A stretch of DNA of 49,753 nucleotides from an uncultured Eubacteriales bacterium (GCA_934695425.1 CAKUVH010000009.1:1-49753); one strand, 5' to 3'; shown: positions 1 through 8,091, numbered from the stretch's first letter. Numbers and translations are program-made. The notes: generated from the letters alone by a model not told the origin.

Positions 1-86
1 GTTCCCATCTCGAACACGGTAGTTAAGCTCGGTAGTGCTGAAAATACTTGGCTGGCAACGGCCTGGGAAGATAGGGAAACGCCAAC
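1..86 (+). rRNA. rrf: 5S ribosomal RNA, 3' part (cut by the window start)
   Basis: The segment starts in the conserved 5S stretch GTTCCCATCTCGAACACGG and runs through AGTTAAGCTC to the 3' stem ending in CGCCAAC, followed by a T run. About the first 30 nt lie outside the window. It implies an rRNA operon just upstream, transcribed rightwards. The end is set by the last bases that would pair with the missing 5' strand, so it may be off by a few bases. Confidence 0.93.
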
Positions 87-117
87 TTTTTTTATGCAAT
101 TTTTTATAATTTTGCTA

Positions 118-146
118 TTGACTTTTTATTTTTTAGACTTTATAAT
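118..146 (+). promoter_or_regulatory. Strong sigma-A-type promoter after the 5S gene
   Basis: TTGACT at 118-123 and TATAAT at 141-146 are separated by exactly 17 bp. No protein gene follows on this strand until 897, so the likely product is the structured RNA at about 152-280. Confidence 0.6.
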
Positions 147-151
147 GTACT

Positions 152-280
152 TGTTAGTGTTTTTGAATCTTAGTTAGATTTATAAACATCTAGCTGAGAT
201 TGTTTTGGCACTAATTTTTATATCTTTTTTCATTTTATACTCCTCCATGTTGAATTTATTCAGCATGGATATTTTGTTTT
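152..280 (+). ncRNA. Candidate small RNA with two long hairpins
   Basis: Downstream of the promoter, 166-179 pairs with 188-201 in a 14-bp stem (two G-U pairs, 8-nt loop). This is enclosed by a 6-7-bp stem, 153-159 with 209-215, with U-rich internal loops on both sides. A second hairpin, 244-254 with 259-269 (11 bp, loop TTTA), is followed by a T-rich stretch and could be the intrinsic terminator. No known family is recognised. The ends are estimated from promoter and terminator. It could instead be a distal terminator system of the rRNA operon or a remnant of a small mobile element. Confidence 0.45.
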
Positions 281-290
281 ATACGTGATT

Positions 291-330
291 AAAAAAGAGC
301 CTCGACGATAAAGTCAAAGCTCTTTTTGTT
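291..330 (-). terminator. Intrinsic terminator of the Nif11-like gene
   Basis: A perfect 9-bp stem, AAAAAGAGC (292-300) with GCTCTTTTT (319-327), lies just after the stop of the minus-strand gene at 345-683. U-rich runs occur on both strands, so it may also stop plus-strand transcription arriving from the left. Confidence 0.7.
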
Positions 331-344
331 TTTATTTTTTTGTT

Positions 345-683
345 TTATTTGATAATTATCTCCCCGTTTGCATCCTGCATCGCCCAACAAACGTCCATCG
401 GGCCGATCTCTCTGGCGATAGCGTTAAATTCGCCGATATTCACGTCCATAACCCCACCGACACATTTCTCGAGGTCATCCTCTCTCAAAAATGACTTATC
501 AGATTCTTTAAAAGCCTCAATCATAATCAAAGCAAGTTTCGAAAGATCCTCGTCGCTTCCGATTGTGACGCCTTTTTCCGCCAGCGCTTTTTTGACTTGT
601 TCGCCGGTTTCTTTTTTCAAAATCTCTTGGACAAATTTTTTATTTTTTAATACTTCGTTTAAATTTGCATTTACAACAGCCAT
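345..683 (-). CDS. Small protein with Nif11-like, double-glycine leader (RiPP-precursor-like)
   Basis: 112 residues. The first ~50 residues (NEVLKNKKFVQEILKKETGE, then a helix and a G-V-x-I turn) resemble Nif11-type leader peptides, and DDLEKCVGG at about 69-77 looks like a double-glycine processing site. That would leave a ~35-residue C-terminal part. This part contains one Cys and no Ser or Thr, so a lanthipeptide is unlikely. No modification enzyme, peptidase-transporter or immunity gene is seen in the window. The start is the ATG at 683, behind a GAGG motif that sits in a small hairpin (GAGCC/GGCTC). The gene ends just before a terminator and is read towards the rRNA operon. The family resemblance is by eye; it may simply be a small helical regulatory or structural protein. 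Confidence 0.6.
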   Translation of the reverse strand: MAVVNANLNEVLKNKKFVQEILKKETGEQVKKALAEKGVTIGSDEDLSKLALIMIEAFKESDKSFLREDDLEKCVGGVMDVNIGEFNAIAREIGPMDVCWAMQDANGEIIIK

Positions 684-896
684 ATCTCGAGCCTCAGCGG
701 CTCTTCACCATCCTTTACTGAATATTTTTAGAAACCGAATATATATTAGTTATTTTATACAATTTCCATCCAATGTCAAGAGATTTAAGTATATTATTGA
801 AAATTTAACAAATAAACAGTTCATACCAAAGATTACTTATACATATAAATAATAAGCCAAATAATTTTGGTTTACTATTGTTCGGAGGTGAATTTA

Positions 897-1139
897 ATGA
901 ACGAAAAAAGTCCATCCCTGGAAGAAATGCTAAAAAAAGCCTCGCAAAAACTCGGCACCAAGCCAGAGGAATTGAAAAACGCAGCCAAAAACGGAAACAT
1001 AAATAATTTACTTAATAATTTGGGGCCTGAACAATCCGAAAAAATCAAAAAAATTCTTTCAGATAAAAAAGCCGCTTCAAAATTACTCTCCACGCCAAAA
1101 GCAAAAGAACTATTAAAAAAATTCTTGGGAGGAAAATAA
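897..1139 (+). CDS. Hypothetical small basic helical protein
   Basis: 80 residues, lysine-rich, predicted helical. It carries the segment LGTKPEELKNAAKNGN and a repeat-like C-terminus with LLSTPKAKELLKKF. The start is the ATG at 897 because GGAGGTG sits 7 nt before it; the in-frame GTG at 867 lies upstream of this site. The stop is followed after 3 nt by the next gene, so the two are very probably co-transcribed. No signal peptide or catalytic motif is visible. I do not recognise a named family, although similar short proteins occur in clostridial genomes as hypotheticals. Confidence 0.75.
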   Translation: MNEKSPSLEEMLKKASQKLGTKPEELKNAAKNGNINNLLNNLGPEQSEKIKKILSDKKAASKLLSTPKAKELLKKFLGGK

Positions 1140-1142
1140 TTC

Positions 1143-1487
1143 ATGGAAGATCTGGCAGGAAAAATTACCGAATTACTTGGCAATCCGGAAATAATGGACA
1201 AATTGAAAGATTTTTCCGGGCTGTCAGATCCTCCGAGCTCGGAAAATACAGATGAAAATTCCGAAAACACTAATGAAAATTTTGAGATGCCGCTGGATGT
1301 TATAGACACCGTCATGAAACTCGCTCCGCTTTTGTCCTCGATAAAAAAAGAGGATAAATACACAAGGTTTTTAAAAGCTTTAAGACCGCTTCTTTCCGAA
1401 AAAAGAAGGAAAAAACTTGACAGCTCCTCACAAATTTTGCAGCTTGTCCGCATGATACCATTTCTAAAAAACAACGGAATAATATGA
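1143..1487 (+). CDS. Hypothetical small protein, second gene of a three-gene operon
   Basis: 114 residues. The N-terminus (LAGKITELLGNPEIMDKLKD) is an amphipathic helix, followed by an acidic, Asn/Ser-rich linker at about 36-54 and a basic helical C-terminus (LRPLLSEKRRKKLDSSSQIL). It has no membrane segment or signal peptide. It starts 3 nt after the preceding stop and is followed 9 nt later by a third gene. The shared pattern of short helices with 'LLGNPE' and 'LLSTPK' type turns suggests that it and its upstream neighbour are distantly related. Function unknown. Confidence 0.72.
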   Translation: MEDLAGKITELLGNPEIMDKLKDFSGLSDPPSSENTDENSENTNENFEMPLDVIDTVMKLAPLLSSIKKEDKYTRFLKALRPLLSEKRRKKLDSSSQILQLVRMIPFLKNNGII

Positions 1488-1496
1488 GGTTATTAA

Positions 1497-1841
1497 ATGA
1501 CAAATCCCGGTAAATATTCTTCTGAAATTAAAAATATGCAAGAGCAATCGTTAAATAAAATGCGTGAAATGTATTCAAAATCAAAAAATAACTTACAAAA
1601 CACTTCTTTAAATAACACATATCAAGGAAAAAGATTTTCGGAAAAAGAAAAAATCCCCGAAAAAAAATCTACTCCTCACGAAAAAAATAAAACTACTCCC
1701 CCGCCTCAAATAATGACAAGTTTTCTTGACGCCGTTTTAAAAGACCCTGATAAAACTTTGATTATCATGCTGATCATTCTTTTGATGGACAACGAAGAAA
1801 ATTTCACATTAATAATGGTACTTTTTTACCTCCTGGCTTAA
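1497..1841 (+). CDS. Hypothetical small protein with hydrophobic C-terminus
   Basis: 114 residues. The N-terminal two thirds is polar, rich in Lys, Asn and Ser. The C-terminus has hydrophobic stretches (TLIIMLIILLMD, then LIMVLFYLLA up to the stop) that could form one or two short membrane helices. It is the last gene of the operon starting at 897. The ATG at 1497 follows AGGTT 6 nt upstream, a weak site, which suggests translational coupling. Its 3' end overlaps the stop of the convergent gene by 4 bp. Function unknown; it could anchor its two operon partners at the membrane. Confidence 0.68.
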   Translation: MTNPGKYSSEIKNMQEQSLNKMREMYSKSKNNLQNTSLNNTYQGKRFSEKEKIPEKKSTPHEKNKTTPPPQIMTSFLDAVLKDPDKTLIIMLIILLMDNEENFTLIMVLFYLLA

Positions 1842-2599
1842 AGCACAGCGGAAATAAAATATTTTCCTGTGCTTTTATTTTTTTTCAAATGATATTGCAT
1901 ATATTTCTCGATTTTATCTTCCGAAAGCAGCGTCATGCCGCTGTTGAAGCCGTTTGCAGGGACGACATATCCGACTTTCAAAATTATTTCCGAACCCTTT
2001 TTACAAAAATTAACCGTGTGCGGAACAAAATTGTCCGTGCCGCTGATTGCGCTCACTAGGAAATCATTTTTTTCGGGCTGAAAAATATAAAAATTATCTT
2101 TTGAATTTTCAATTCCGTTAAAATCAATATCCACGTTAAAAAGCCGGTTCGCCGATTTATTAACCTCGTCCTTGCTCAAAATAATCCTGCCAAGGTCGTC
2201 CGAAATCACTTCTTGATTATTCATGGCGGCGTCCCAGACGGCCGAATTAATCACAATTTGCGGGCTCGGAGGATTATTTTCGTTAAAAGGCTCCGGATTT
2301 TGCATTACCACGGGGAGAATTATATTATCAAATTTTTTAAGATTGACAGCGTCATCACGGCACGAGAAAAACCCCACAGCCATCACGAAAGCAATCGAAA
2401 AAACCGCAAGAAATAAACTTACGAGAAAAAGTTTGAAAATTCGGGATTGAGATTCGTTATTTTTCGAACTGCCCAGAAATCTTTTGCCCTTTTTTTCGTC
2501 GCTGCTGATGTCAATAATCGAATTTTGATTACCATAAAGAGCTTTATAATTGACAGAGTACGGGCTTATACATTTGTCTTTTCTTTCGTATTTGTACAT
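1838..2599 (-). CDS. Hypothetical membrane-anchored protein
   Basis: 253 residues from the ATG at 2599, preferred over an in-frame ATG at 2614 because AAGGTG lies 5 nt before it. Architecture: a polar cytoplasmic part of ~60 residues (MYKYERKDKC onwards), one membrane helix at about 62-83 (FLVSLFLAVFSIAFVMAVGF), then an extracytoplasmic region of ~170 residues. It is convergent with the three-gene operon, overlapping 1497-1841 by 4 bp. No catalytic motif or named domain is recognised. The topology fits an envelope or spore-membrane protein, but that is inference only. Confidence 0.7.
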   Translation of the reverse strand: MYKYERKDKCISPYSVNYKALYGNQNSIIDISSDEKKGKRFLGSSKNNESQSRIFKLFLVSLFLAVFSIAFVMAVGFFSCRDDAVNLKKFDNIILPVVMQNPEPFNENNPPSPQIVINSAVWDAAMNNQEVISDDLGRIILSKDEVNKSANRLFNVDIDFNGIENSKDNFYIFQPEKNDFLVSAISGTDNFVPHTVNFCKKGSEIILKVGYVVPANGFNSGMTLLSEDKIEKYMQYHLKKNKSTGKYFISAVL

Positions 2600-2974
2600 A
2601 AAATCACCTTGCAAAATATTATTTTCAATTTAAAGATATCACTAAAAAAATAAGAGATTTGTCAGAATGCGCAGGGTAAATAATGTAATTTTTTAGTGAA
2701 ATACGTTAAAAAACAAAGTAAATATGGATAAAAAGCACGTATTTGGGTAAGTTATTTATTTTTTTGAAAATATAAATATTTTTTGACAATAATTTCAAAT
2801 CCGTGTGAAAAAATAAATTTTAATTATCATTATGATAATTTAAACTTACAAATTAAAAATACAAAATATCCCATCAAGCCGTGAATCGGCGCAGAAAATA
2901 TGATAATATAACAATAAAATCTAAGAAATTAAATAAATAATAAGAGAAAATCATATTTTTTTACAAAAACTTAA
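2600..2974. other. AT-rich intergenic region without a recognised gene
   Basis: No open reading frame with a ribosome binding site is seen. Two local structures stand out: a palindrome at 2822-2840 (listed separately) and a small hairpin GCCG/CGGC at about 2879-2891. A TTGACA at 2783-2788 lacks a matching -10 element at 16-18 bp. Confidence 0.5.
2822..2840. promoter_or_regulatory. Perfect 9-1-9 palindrome, possible operator
   Basis: AATTATCAT (2822-2830) and ATGATAATT (2832-2840) form an exact inverted repeat around one base. The ATTATC/GATAAT half-sites resemble those bound by Fur/PerR-type repressors but in the opposite arrangement. It lies ~150 bp upstream of the surface-protein promoter. 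A regulator is not identified. Confidence 0.3.
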
Positions 2975-3002
2975 TTGACAAACCTCCGAAAAGTACTATA
3001 CT
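2975..3002 (+). promoter_or_regulatory. Promoter of the surface-protein genes
   Basis: TTGACA at 2975-2980 and TATACT at 2997-3002 have a 16-bp spacer. This predicts a transcript start near 3009 and an unusually long ~150-nt leader before the ATG at 3161. The leader contains a perfect 8-bp hairpin, AAAAACCT (3088-3095) with AGGTTTTT (3106-3113), which could be an RNA-level control element. Confidence 0.6.
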
Positions 3003-3160
3003 AGGGAATATGTAAGATTTTTTATACAAAACCACTTAAATTTGGCGGAAAATGCTCTTCAAAACGTATAAATGCCTCGAAAGTAGTAAAAACCTGGCTA
3101 GAGATAGGTTTTTAAGCGCATTGACCATCGAATGACAAATTTTTAGGAGGTAACAAAATC

Positions 3161-4588
3161 ATGAAAAAAATTTTAGCATCATGTTTAACATGCTGTACGC
3201 TGCTCGGCTCAATGTGTTTCTCGTCGCCGATGGCTCAGCTGCACGCAATGAGCACCGAAGGAGGAACAGGCAGTACCACAGAAAAGTATGACCATGATAT
3301 AGAGCTGGATTTGTGGGAAGAAATAGAAAACTCTTCTTATGAGATACAAAACTTGCCAAAAAATAGTATATTCTCTATTACCGGTCTACCTGCGGGTGCG
3401 TATAAATGCACATCAGTCAGTGGGGAAGTCAAACGAGTTGAAAAACCCACTAATGAAAAAAGTGTATTTGAATTTGAAATAGGTAATACAGATGAACACC
3501 AAGCCGGTTCTATCGAGCTTGAACGTATAGATCCTACAAGCCGCATTACCAAAACATATACTATAAAATTATATGACCTTGCGACAGAAAGAACATCCGA
3601 AACAGAGACAGGTGATATTCAAAAATATACATTTTCACTAGATCTACCATTAACAAAATCTTACTCTTCAATAGATGATGTTGCGATACATTACACCCCC
3701 AAAAATAAAAATATTAATTTCCAAGGATTCTCAGCTGAAGTAAAACCAGGAGATACTTTCAGATTTAATTTACCGGATTATTTCATTAAAGATGAGAATT
3801 TTTCGAGCAAATATTTAGAATTGGGGAAAAATGCAAGACACGATTATATTATTTGGGATAAAATTGACCAAGAAGAGATCTACACAAGCTTAACAGGAAA
3901 AATCTCTGACGATGCTAAACCGAGAGAAACAGTATTGTTCGATATAGACGCACGTATTTCTTATACTCCGATGGCGATGGGCGATGACACTACTACACTC
4001 GTTACCTACAATTCTGACCCGGGCGACGGAGACGAAATCCCGATATATTCGATTCCTGTAGAATTCAAAATTGCTGACGACGGAAAAGGCGACATCATTG
4101 ACGATGGCGAAGAAGAACCGGTATTTTTAATTTTGACACCTGAATATAAAAAATTAACGTCAAAAGGCGAAACTTATAAACTTGACGCAAGTGTTGAACT
4201 CGACGAAGACGCCGATCCTGAAGCAAAAGAATCTTTTGAAGCAATGAAAAAAGACGGTCATTTTAAAGTATCATTCATGAGCAAAAACACAGACGTTGCA
4301 ACTGTTTCAGAAGACGGAACAGTAACAGCTGTGGCAAATGGTTCAACAGAAATCGTAGCTTATGTTAAAGGTTTCGAAGAAGAGGGGCTTATTGCAACAA
4401 GTAAAGTCGACGTTGAAATTGCAGAAAAAGTTGAAGAGGAACCGGAAGAAGCAGATACAACTTATCCAAAAACAGGCGACAACTTCATGGCAATTTCAGC
4501 AGCTATATTGACACTTGGATTTTCGGCTTTGGTAGTAGCGTTGATGTCCAAGAAGCAACAACAAGAAGATGTTAACGAGGAAAAATAA
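3161..4588 (+). CDS. Secreted cell-wall-anchored surface protein with Big2-like domain
   Basis: 475 residues. Residues 1-30 are a signal peptide (MKKI, then a Cys-containing hydrophobic core, cleavage likely after LHA). The middle part contains the block KPGDTFRFNLPDYFIK. Residues ~325-425 form a bacterial Ig-like (Big2) domain with the hallmark DVATVSEDGTVTAVANGSTE. The C-terminus has a sortase-type signal: YPKTGD, a hydrophobic helix and a charged tail (MSKKQQQ...). The expected result is covalent attachment to peptidoglycan by a sortase, which is not in this window. AGGAGG precedes the ATG. It is the first of three tandem relatives and shares most of its sequence with the next one. LASC at residues 5-8 mimics a lipobox but lies too close to the N-terminus to act as one. 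Confidence 0.82.
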   Translation: MKKILASCLTCCTLLGSMCFSSPMAQLHAMSTEGGTGSTTEKYDHDIELDLWEEIENSSYEIQNLPKNSIFSITGLPAGAYKCTSVSGEVKRVEKPTNEKSVFEFEIGNTDEHQAGSIELERIDPTSRITKTYTIKLYDLATERTSETETGDIQKYTFSLDLPLTKSYSSIDDVAIHYTPKNKNINFQGFSAEVKPGDTFRFNLPDYFIKDENFSSKYLELGKNARHDYIIWDKIDQEEIYTSLTGKISDDAKPRETVLFDIDARISYTPMAMGDDTTTLVTYNSDPGDGDEIPIYSIPVEFKIADDGKGDIIDDGEEEPVFLILTPEYKKLTSKGETYKLDASVELDEDADPEAKESFEAMKKDGHFKVSFMSKNTDVATVSEDGTVTAVANGSTEIVAYVKGFEEEGLIATSKVDVEIAEKVEEEPEEADTTYPKTGDNFMAISAAILTLGFSALVVALMSKKQQQEDVNEEK

Positions 4589-4604
4589 TTCCTGAGTGAA
4601 TATT

Positions 4605-4640
4605 AAAACAGCCGTTAGCAAATCGGCTGTTTTGTATTAT
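4605..4640 (+). terminator. Intrinsic terminator after the first surface-protein gene
   Basis: A perfect 10-bp stem, AAAACAGCCG (4605-4614) with CGGCTGTTTT (4624-4633), is followed by a T-rich stretch. Confidence 0.8.
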
Positions 4641-4707
4641 TTTGAAAAAATCGGGGATAATATGAATAAATTTGTATTATTAAGTATTTTTTAGGAGGTA
4701 AAAAATT

Positions 4708-6222
4708 ATGAAAAAAATCTTAGCATCATGTTTAACCTGCTGCGCATTAATCGGTTCGATGTGTTTCTCGTCGCCGATGGCTCAGCTGCATGCAATGAGC
4801 ACCGAAGGAGGAACCGGCAGCACCACAGCGAAATACGACCATGAGATAAATTTGAACTTAAACGAAGCACCAAGACGCGCTCACGTTATCGAAAAAGTAA
4901 CATTTGGCGATACAATTTCAGTTACAGGCGTGGATCTAACCGGATACGAACTTGTAGAAGACAAACCGTATGAACTGGAAAAGATAAACGGTTCAAATAC
5001 TGAGCTTTTAGTCGGAAACACCAACATACCTTATAAACACATAAGATATGTAGATACAACCGGAAAAAACTCTATCCAAGAATACTTCATTCAGCTCTCG
5101 AGCGTTTATAACAAAGAAGATTACAATTATAAGTATACATTAGACTTATCGGAAACAAAGGACTACGAAGCAGCCGCTGACTATACAGATAAAGTAAAAA
5201 ATTTACCGGAGGAAGAAAGACCGACTGAGAAGGCTAATCCGATACAAGTAAAAGTAATATCAGGCAACGAAATATTCCCAAGGAAAACCTCGGTTGAGGT
5301 ACACCCCGGAGATACTTTCAAACTTAATCTACCGGATTATTTCATTAAAAATCAAAAATTTTCAACTAAATATTTACAGTTAAAATCAGACACAAAACAC
5401 GATTACATCATTTGGGACAAATTTGATAAAGAAAATAAAACTCTAACAAGCCTCACAGGAAAAATCTCTGACGACGCTAAACCGGGTGAAACATTATCAT
5501 TCCACATAGACGCACGTATTGCTTATGGCCCGCTGGCAGCAGGAGACAGCAGCGCGACACTTGTAACTTACAATACTGAAGACTTGGGCGACGGTGAAGG
5601 AAACGAAGGCGGCGAAGACGGCGGCGACATTTCTCTAGGCGATGGAGATGAAGGCGGCGAAGAACTTCCTCCGGAAGACAAAACCCCTACATATACAGTT
5701 CCTGTGGAATTCAAAATTGTTGACGATGGCAAAGGCGACATCATTGACGATGGCGAAGATGAAGCAGATGTATTTTTAAAATTGACACCTGAGTATAAAA
5801 AACTAACATCAAAAGGCGAAACTTTCAAACTAGATGCAAGCGTTGAACTCGATGAAGACGCCGATCCTAAAGTAAAAGAAGAATTCGAAGCAAGGAAAAA
5901 GGACGGTCAATTTAAAGTATCATTCGCGACAAGAGATTTAGGCGTTGCAACTGTTTCGGAAGACGGAACTGTAACAGCTGTGGACAATGGTTCAACAGAA
6001 ATCCTCGCCTATGTTGAAGGTTATGAAGATGAACTTTTTGCAGTAAGCAAAATCGATGTTGAAATTCCTGAAGAAGTCGAAGAAGTAACGGAAGAAAATA
6101 CAACCTATCCGAAAACCGGCGACAATTTCATGGCGATTTCAGCAAGTATATTAGCAATTGGACTTTCGGCTTTAGTAGCATTTGCGTCCAGAAAACAAAA
6201 AGATGTTAACGAAGAAAAATAA
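4708..6222 (+). CDS. Secreted cell-wall-anchored surface protein with Big2-like domain, second copy
   Basis: 504 residues and a close relative of the preceding protein. It has a nearly identical signal peptide and first 40 residues, the same HPGDTFKLNLPDYFIK block, the same Big2-like domain (GVATVSEDGTVTAVDNGSTE) and a C-terminal YPKTGDNFMAIS sorting signal with helix and charged tail. An extra Gly/Glu/Asp-rich segment (about 290-325, with repeated GGEDGGD-type runs) is inserted before the Big2 domain and probably forms a flexible spacer. Sequence between the signal peptide and the PGDTF block differs strongly from copy 1, so the exposed N-terminal region is the variable part. AGGAGG precedes the start. 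Likely role: surface adhesin or structural wall protein (inference). Confidence 0.82.
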   Translation: MKKILASCLTCCALIGSMCFSSPMAQLHAMSTEGGTGSTTAKYDHEINLNLNEAPRRAHVIEKVTFGDTISVTGVDLTGYELVEDKPYELEKINGSNTELLVGNTNIPYKHIRYVDTTGKNSIQEYFIQLSSVYNKEDYNYKYTLDLSETKDYEAAADYTDKVKNLPEEERPTEKANPIQVKVISGNEIFPRKTSVEVHPGDTFKLNLPDYFIKNQKFSTKYLQLKSDTKHDYIIWDKFDKENKTLTSLTGKISDDAKPGETLSFHIDARIAYGPLAAGDSSATLVTYNTEDLGDGEGNEGGEDGGDISLGDGDEGGEELPPEDKTPTYTVPVEFKIVDDGKGDIIDDGEDEADVFLKLTPEYKKLTSKGETFKLDASVELDEDADPKVKEEFEARKKDGQFKVSFATRDLGVATVSEDGTVTAVDNGSTEILAYVEGYEDELFAVSKIDVEIPEEVEEVTEENTTYPKTGDNFMAISASILAIGLSALVAFASRKQKDVNEEK

Positions 6223-6240
6223 TTCGTGAATAAACAGTAA

Positions 6241-6275
6241 GAGCAGCCGTTAACACTCGGCTGTTCTTGTATTGT
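6241..6275 (+). terminator. Intrinsic terminator after the second surface-protein gene
   Basis: GAGCAGCCG (6241-6249) pairs with CGGCTGTTC (6258-6266), followed by a T-rich tail. It is a diverged copy of the terminator at 4605, so the duplicated unit included gene and terminator. Confidence 0.7.
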
Positions 6276-6330
6276 TTTAGAAAAATCGAAAATAAATTTG
6301 TATTATTAAATATTTTTAGGAGGGAAAATC

Positions 6331-7533
6331 ATGAAAAAAATTTTAGCATCATGTTTAACCTGCTGCGCATTAATCGGTTCAATGTGTTTTTCGTCTCCGA
6401 TGGCTCAAGTCCATGCAACCGAGAGCATCACAGAACAAAGTTCCGACACCGTCCCTATTGACCTAAATGTAGATGAAAAATTCATAGGATACGCACATCT
6501 TATAGGAGATTATTTAAGAATCGGAGACATAATTAAAATTACGCATAATAGCAAAAACCTCGCATTCCATAATGACCCGAGCGCATATTTAAACATTGAC
6601 CCAAGCAATATTAAAAAAGGCATAGTAAAGATTGAGGAGACCGATGGCCGCGTTAATGGTTTTTTCTTTATTTTAACCGACATGGTGAAAATGGAAAGTT
6701 ATCAAATTTATGGTAATATAGTAAGAGACAATAAAGAAAAGGCAAAGGAAATAGAAATAGATTTATCACAAATTCCAGAAAAGGAACATAAAAAATATGA
6801 CGCTCCTACCGTTGAAACAGGGTCAACCAAAGAAACAACCACACCTGTTGAAGTTACACGTGCGAGGCGTTTGATTGTCGATAAGACCATAGAAAAATTA
6901 CTTCCCGGCAGTAGCTTTGAATTAAAATTACCTGAAAAAATAGCAACTGACTTTGAAGAAAAATATAAACTTACAAATTATATTAATACTATTAAAGACC
7001 TTAAGATCAACGGAGTCGCAATAGATGATGATAAATATTCAGACTACATTGAAGTCGATCCTCAAAATCCTTGGAAAATTTCTCTCCTACCAACAATTAA
7101 AGCAGGAGATAAAGTTTCTTTTAAAGCTTGCATTGTGAAAAATAACACCTCCACGACAAAAGCTGACAGCGATGAACACGCCTTAGTAACCTACCAAGCA
7201 GAACTACCAGAGGAAGAAAAATATCCCAAAACATTTTCCCAGGGCGAACAAGAATATCCATTCCCTGTAGAATTAACAATCGTTGAAAAAGAAAAAGACG
7301 AAAATATAAATAATAAAGAGGATGAAATTAAAGATGAAATTAACTCTAAGGAGGAGCCTTCTTCCGGCGAAGATGAAACTCCAATCGACGAAGAAAAAAA
7401 TAGCGACGAAGAACCCGGCGGCACCACTTACAAAACAGGAGACAGTAACAGCGCAGTGATTTTTGCGGCGTTTGCAGCGGTAATTTCGGGTATACTACTG
7501 ATTTTACGTACTAAAAAAACCATAAAAAAATAG
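6331..7533 (+). CDS. Secreted surface protein, third paralogue with degenerate sorting signal
   Basis: 400 residues. The signal peptide is almost the same as in the two upstream genes (cleavage near VHA), but most of the mature protein is different and the Big2-like domain is missing. Some blocks are still comparable, such as LPGSSFELKLPEKI and FPVELTIVEK. An acidic, Lys/Glu-rich spacer (about 325-365) precedes the C-terminus. The expected sorting motif is TYKTGD, lacking the Pro of the YPKTGD in its neighbours, followed by a hydrophobic helix and a basic tail (RTKKTIKK). It may be membrane-retained rather than wall-linked, or use a sortase with relaxed specificity. AGGAGG precedes the start. 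Confidence 0.78.
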   Translation: MKKILASCLTCCALIGSMCFSSPMAQVHATESITEQSSDTVPIDLNVDEKFIGYAHLIGDYLRIGDIIKITHNSKNLAFHNDPSAYLNIDPSNIKKGIVKIEETDGRVNGFFFILTDMVKMESYQIYGNIVRDNKEKAKEIEIDLSQIPEKEHKKYDAPTVETGSTKETTTPVEVTRARRLIVDKTIEKLLPGSSFELKLPEKIATDFEEKYKLTNYINTIKDLKINGVAIDDDKYSDYIEVDPQNPWKISLLPTIKAGDKVSFKACIVKNNTSTTKADSDEHALVTYQAELPEEEKYPKTFSQGEQEYPFPVELTIVEKEKDENINNKEDEIKDEINSKEEPSSGEDETPIDEEKNSDEEPGGTTYKTGDSNSAVIFAAFAAVISGILLILRTKKTIKK

Positions 7534-7557
7534 CCCTCTAGGGGGTTATTTTTTTGT
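7530..7557 (+). terminator. Terminator at the end of the surface-protein cluster
   Basis: A short GC stem formed by GCCC and GGGG around TCTA is followed by a T run directly after the stop. The convergent acetyltransferase gene ends at 7558, so the element may serve both strands. Confidence 0.55.
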
Positions 7558-8091
7558 TTATAAATCTATTACGTATCTCTCTTCGCATATGCTGTGGGAC
7601 TTGTAATAAAGCTTTTTTTCGAGCCTGCCGCCGCATGAAATAATAACTCGTTTGCTGCCTTCGTTGTGCATGTCGCAAATCGCGGATATGCTTTTATAGC
7701 CCATTTCTTTGCACTTCGGCAAGATATCCTTGAGCATCTTTTTTGCGATACCCTTTCGCCTTTCGGACGGCCTAACGGAGTAGCCTATATTCCCTCTGTA
7801 GCTCTCTAAATCATCGCCTTTATGAATTTTCCTACAGACGATCATTCCGACTATTTTGCCATCATTTTTTCGAATATATACGTATTGCTCCGACAAAACG
7901 CTGTCTTCCGGGAGAGTAAATTCAGAAGAAATATCCTGAGTATACTTGATCCAATCCGCCATATCAGAAAACTTTTCCAAATCACTGCAACCGGGCATTT
8001 TTTCCTCTTTGGAATCCAAAAATTCTTTTTTAAAAGCACCAATTTCTTCTTCCATAGATGAATCGGGTTTAACAAGGTAAAATTCTTCCAT
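7558..8091 (-). CDS. GNAT-family N-acetyltransferase
   Basis: 177 residues, normal for a stand-alone GNAT enzyme, which transfers an acetyl group from acetyl-CoA to an amine. The central strand KIVGMIVCRK is followed by GYSVRPSERRKGIAKKML. The latter is motif A with the acetyl-CoA pyrophosphate-binding loop (R-R-K-G-I-A), then a helix and the CDMHNEGSKRVIISCGGRL motif-B-like end. The start has AAAGGAG 7 nt upstream. The substrate cannot be read from sequence; small-molecule or protein acetylation are both possible. It lies downstream of gyrA but behind a terminator, so it is probably transcribed alone. Confidence 0.87.
   Translation of the reverse strand: MEEFYLVKPDSSMEEEIGAFKKEFLDSKEEKMPGCSDLEKFSDMADWIKYTQDISSEFTLPEDSVLSEQYVYIRKNDGKIVGMIVCRKIHKGDDLESYRGNIGYSVRPSERRKGIAKKMLKDILPKCKEMGYKSISAICDMHNEGSKRVIISCGGRLEKKLYYKSHSICEERYVIDL

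Noticed and set aside
3161..3190. Lipoprotein signal (LASC) in the surface proteins
   Set aside because: The Cys would be residue 8, with no hydrophobic segment before it; the hydrophobic core follows it, so a normal signal peptidase I site near residue 30 fits better.
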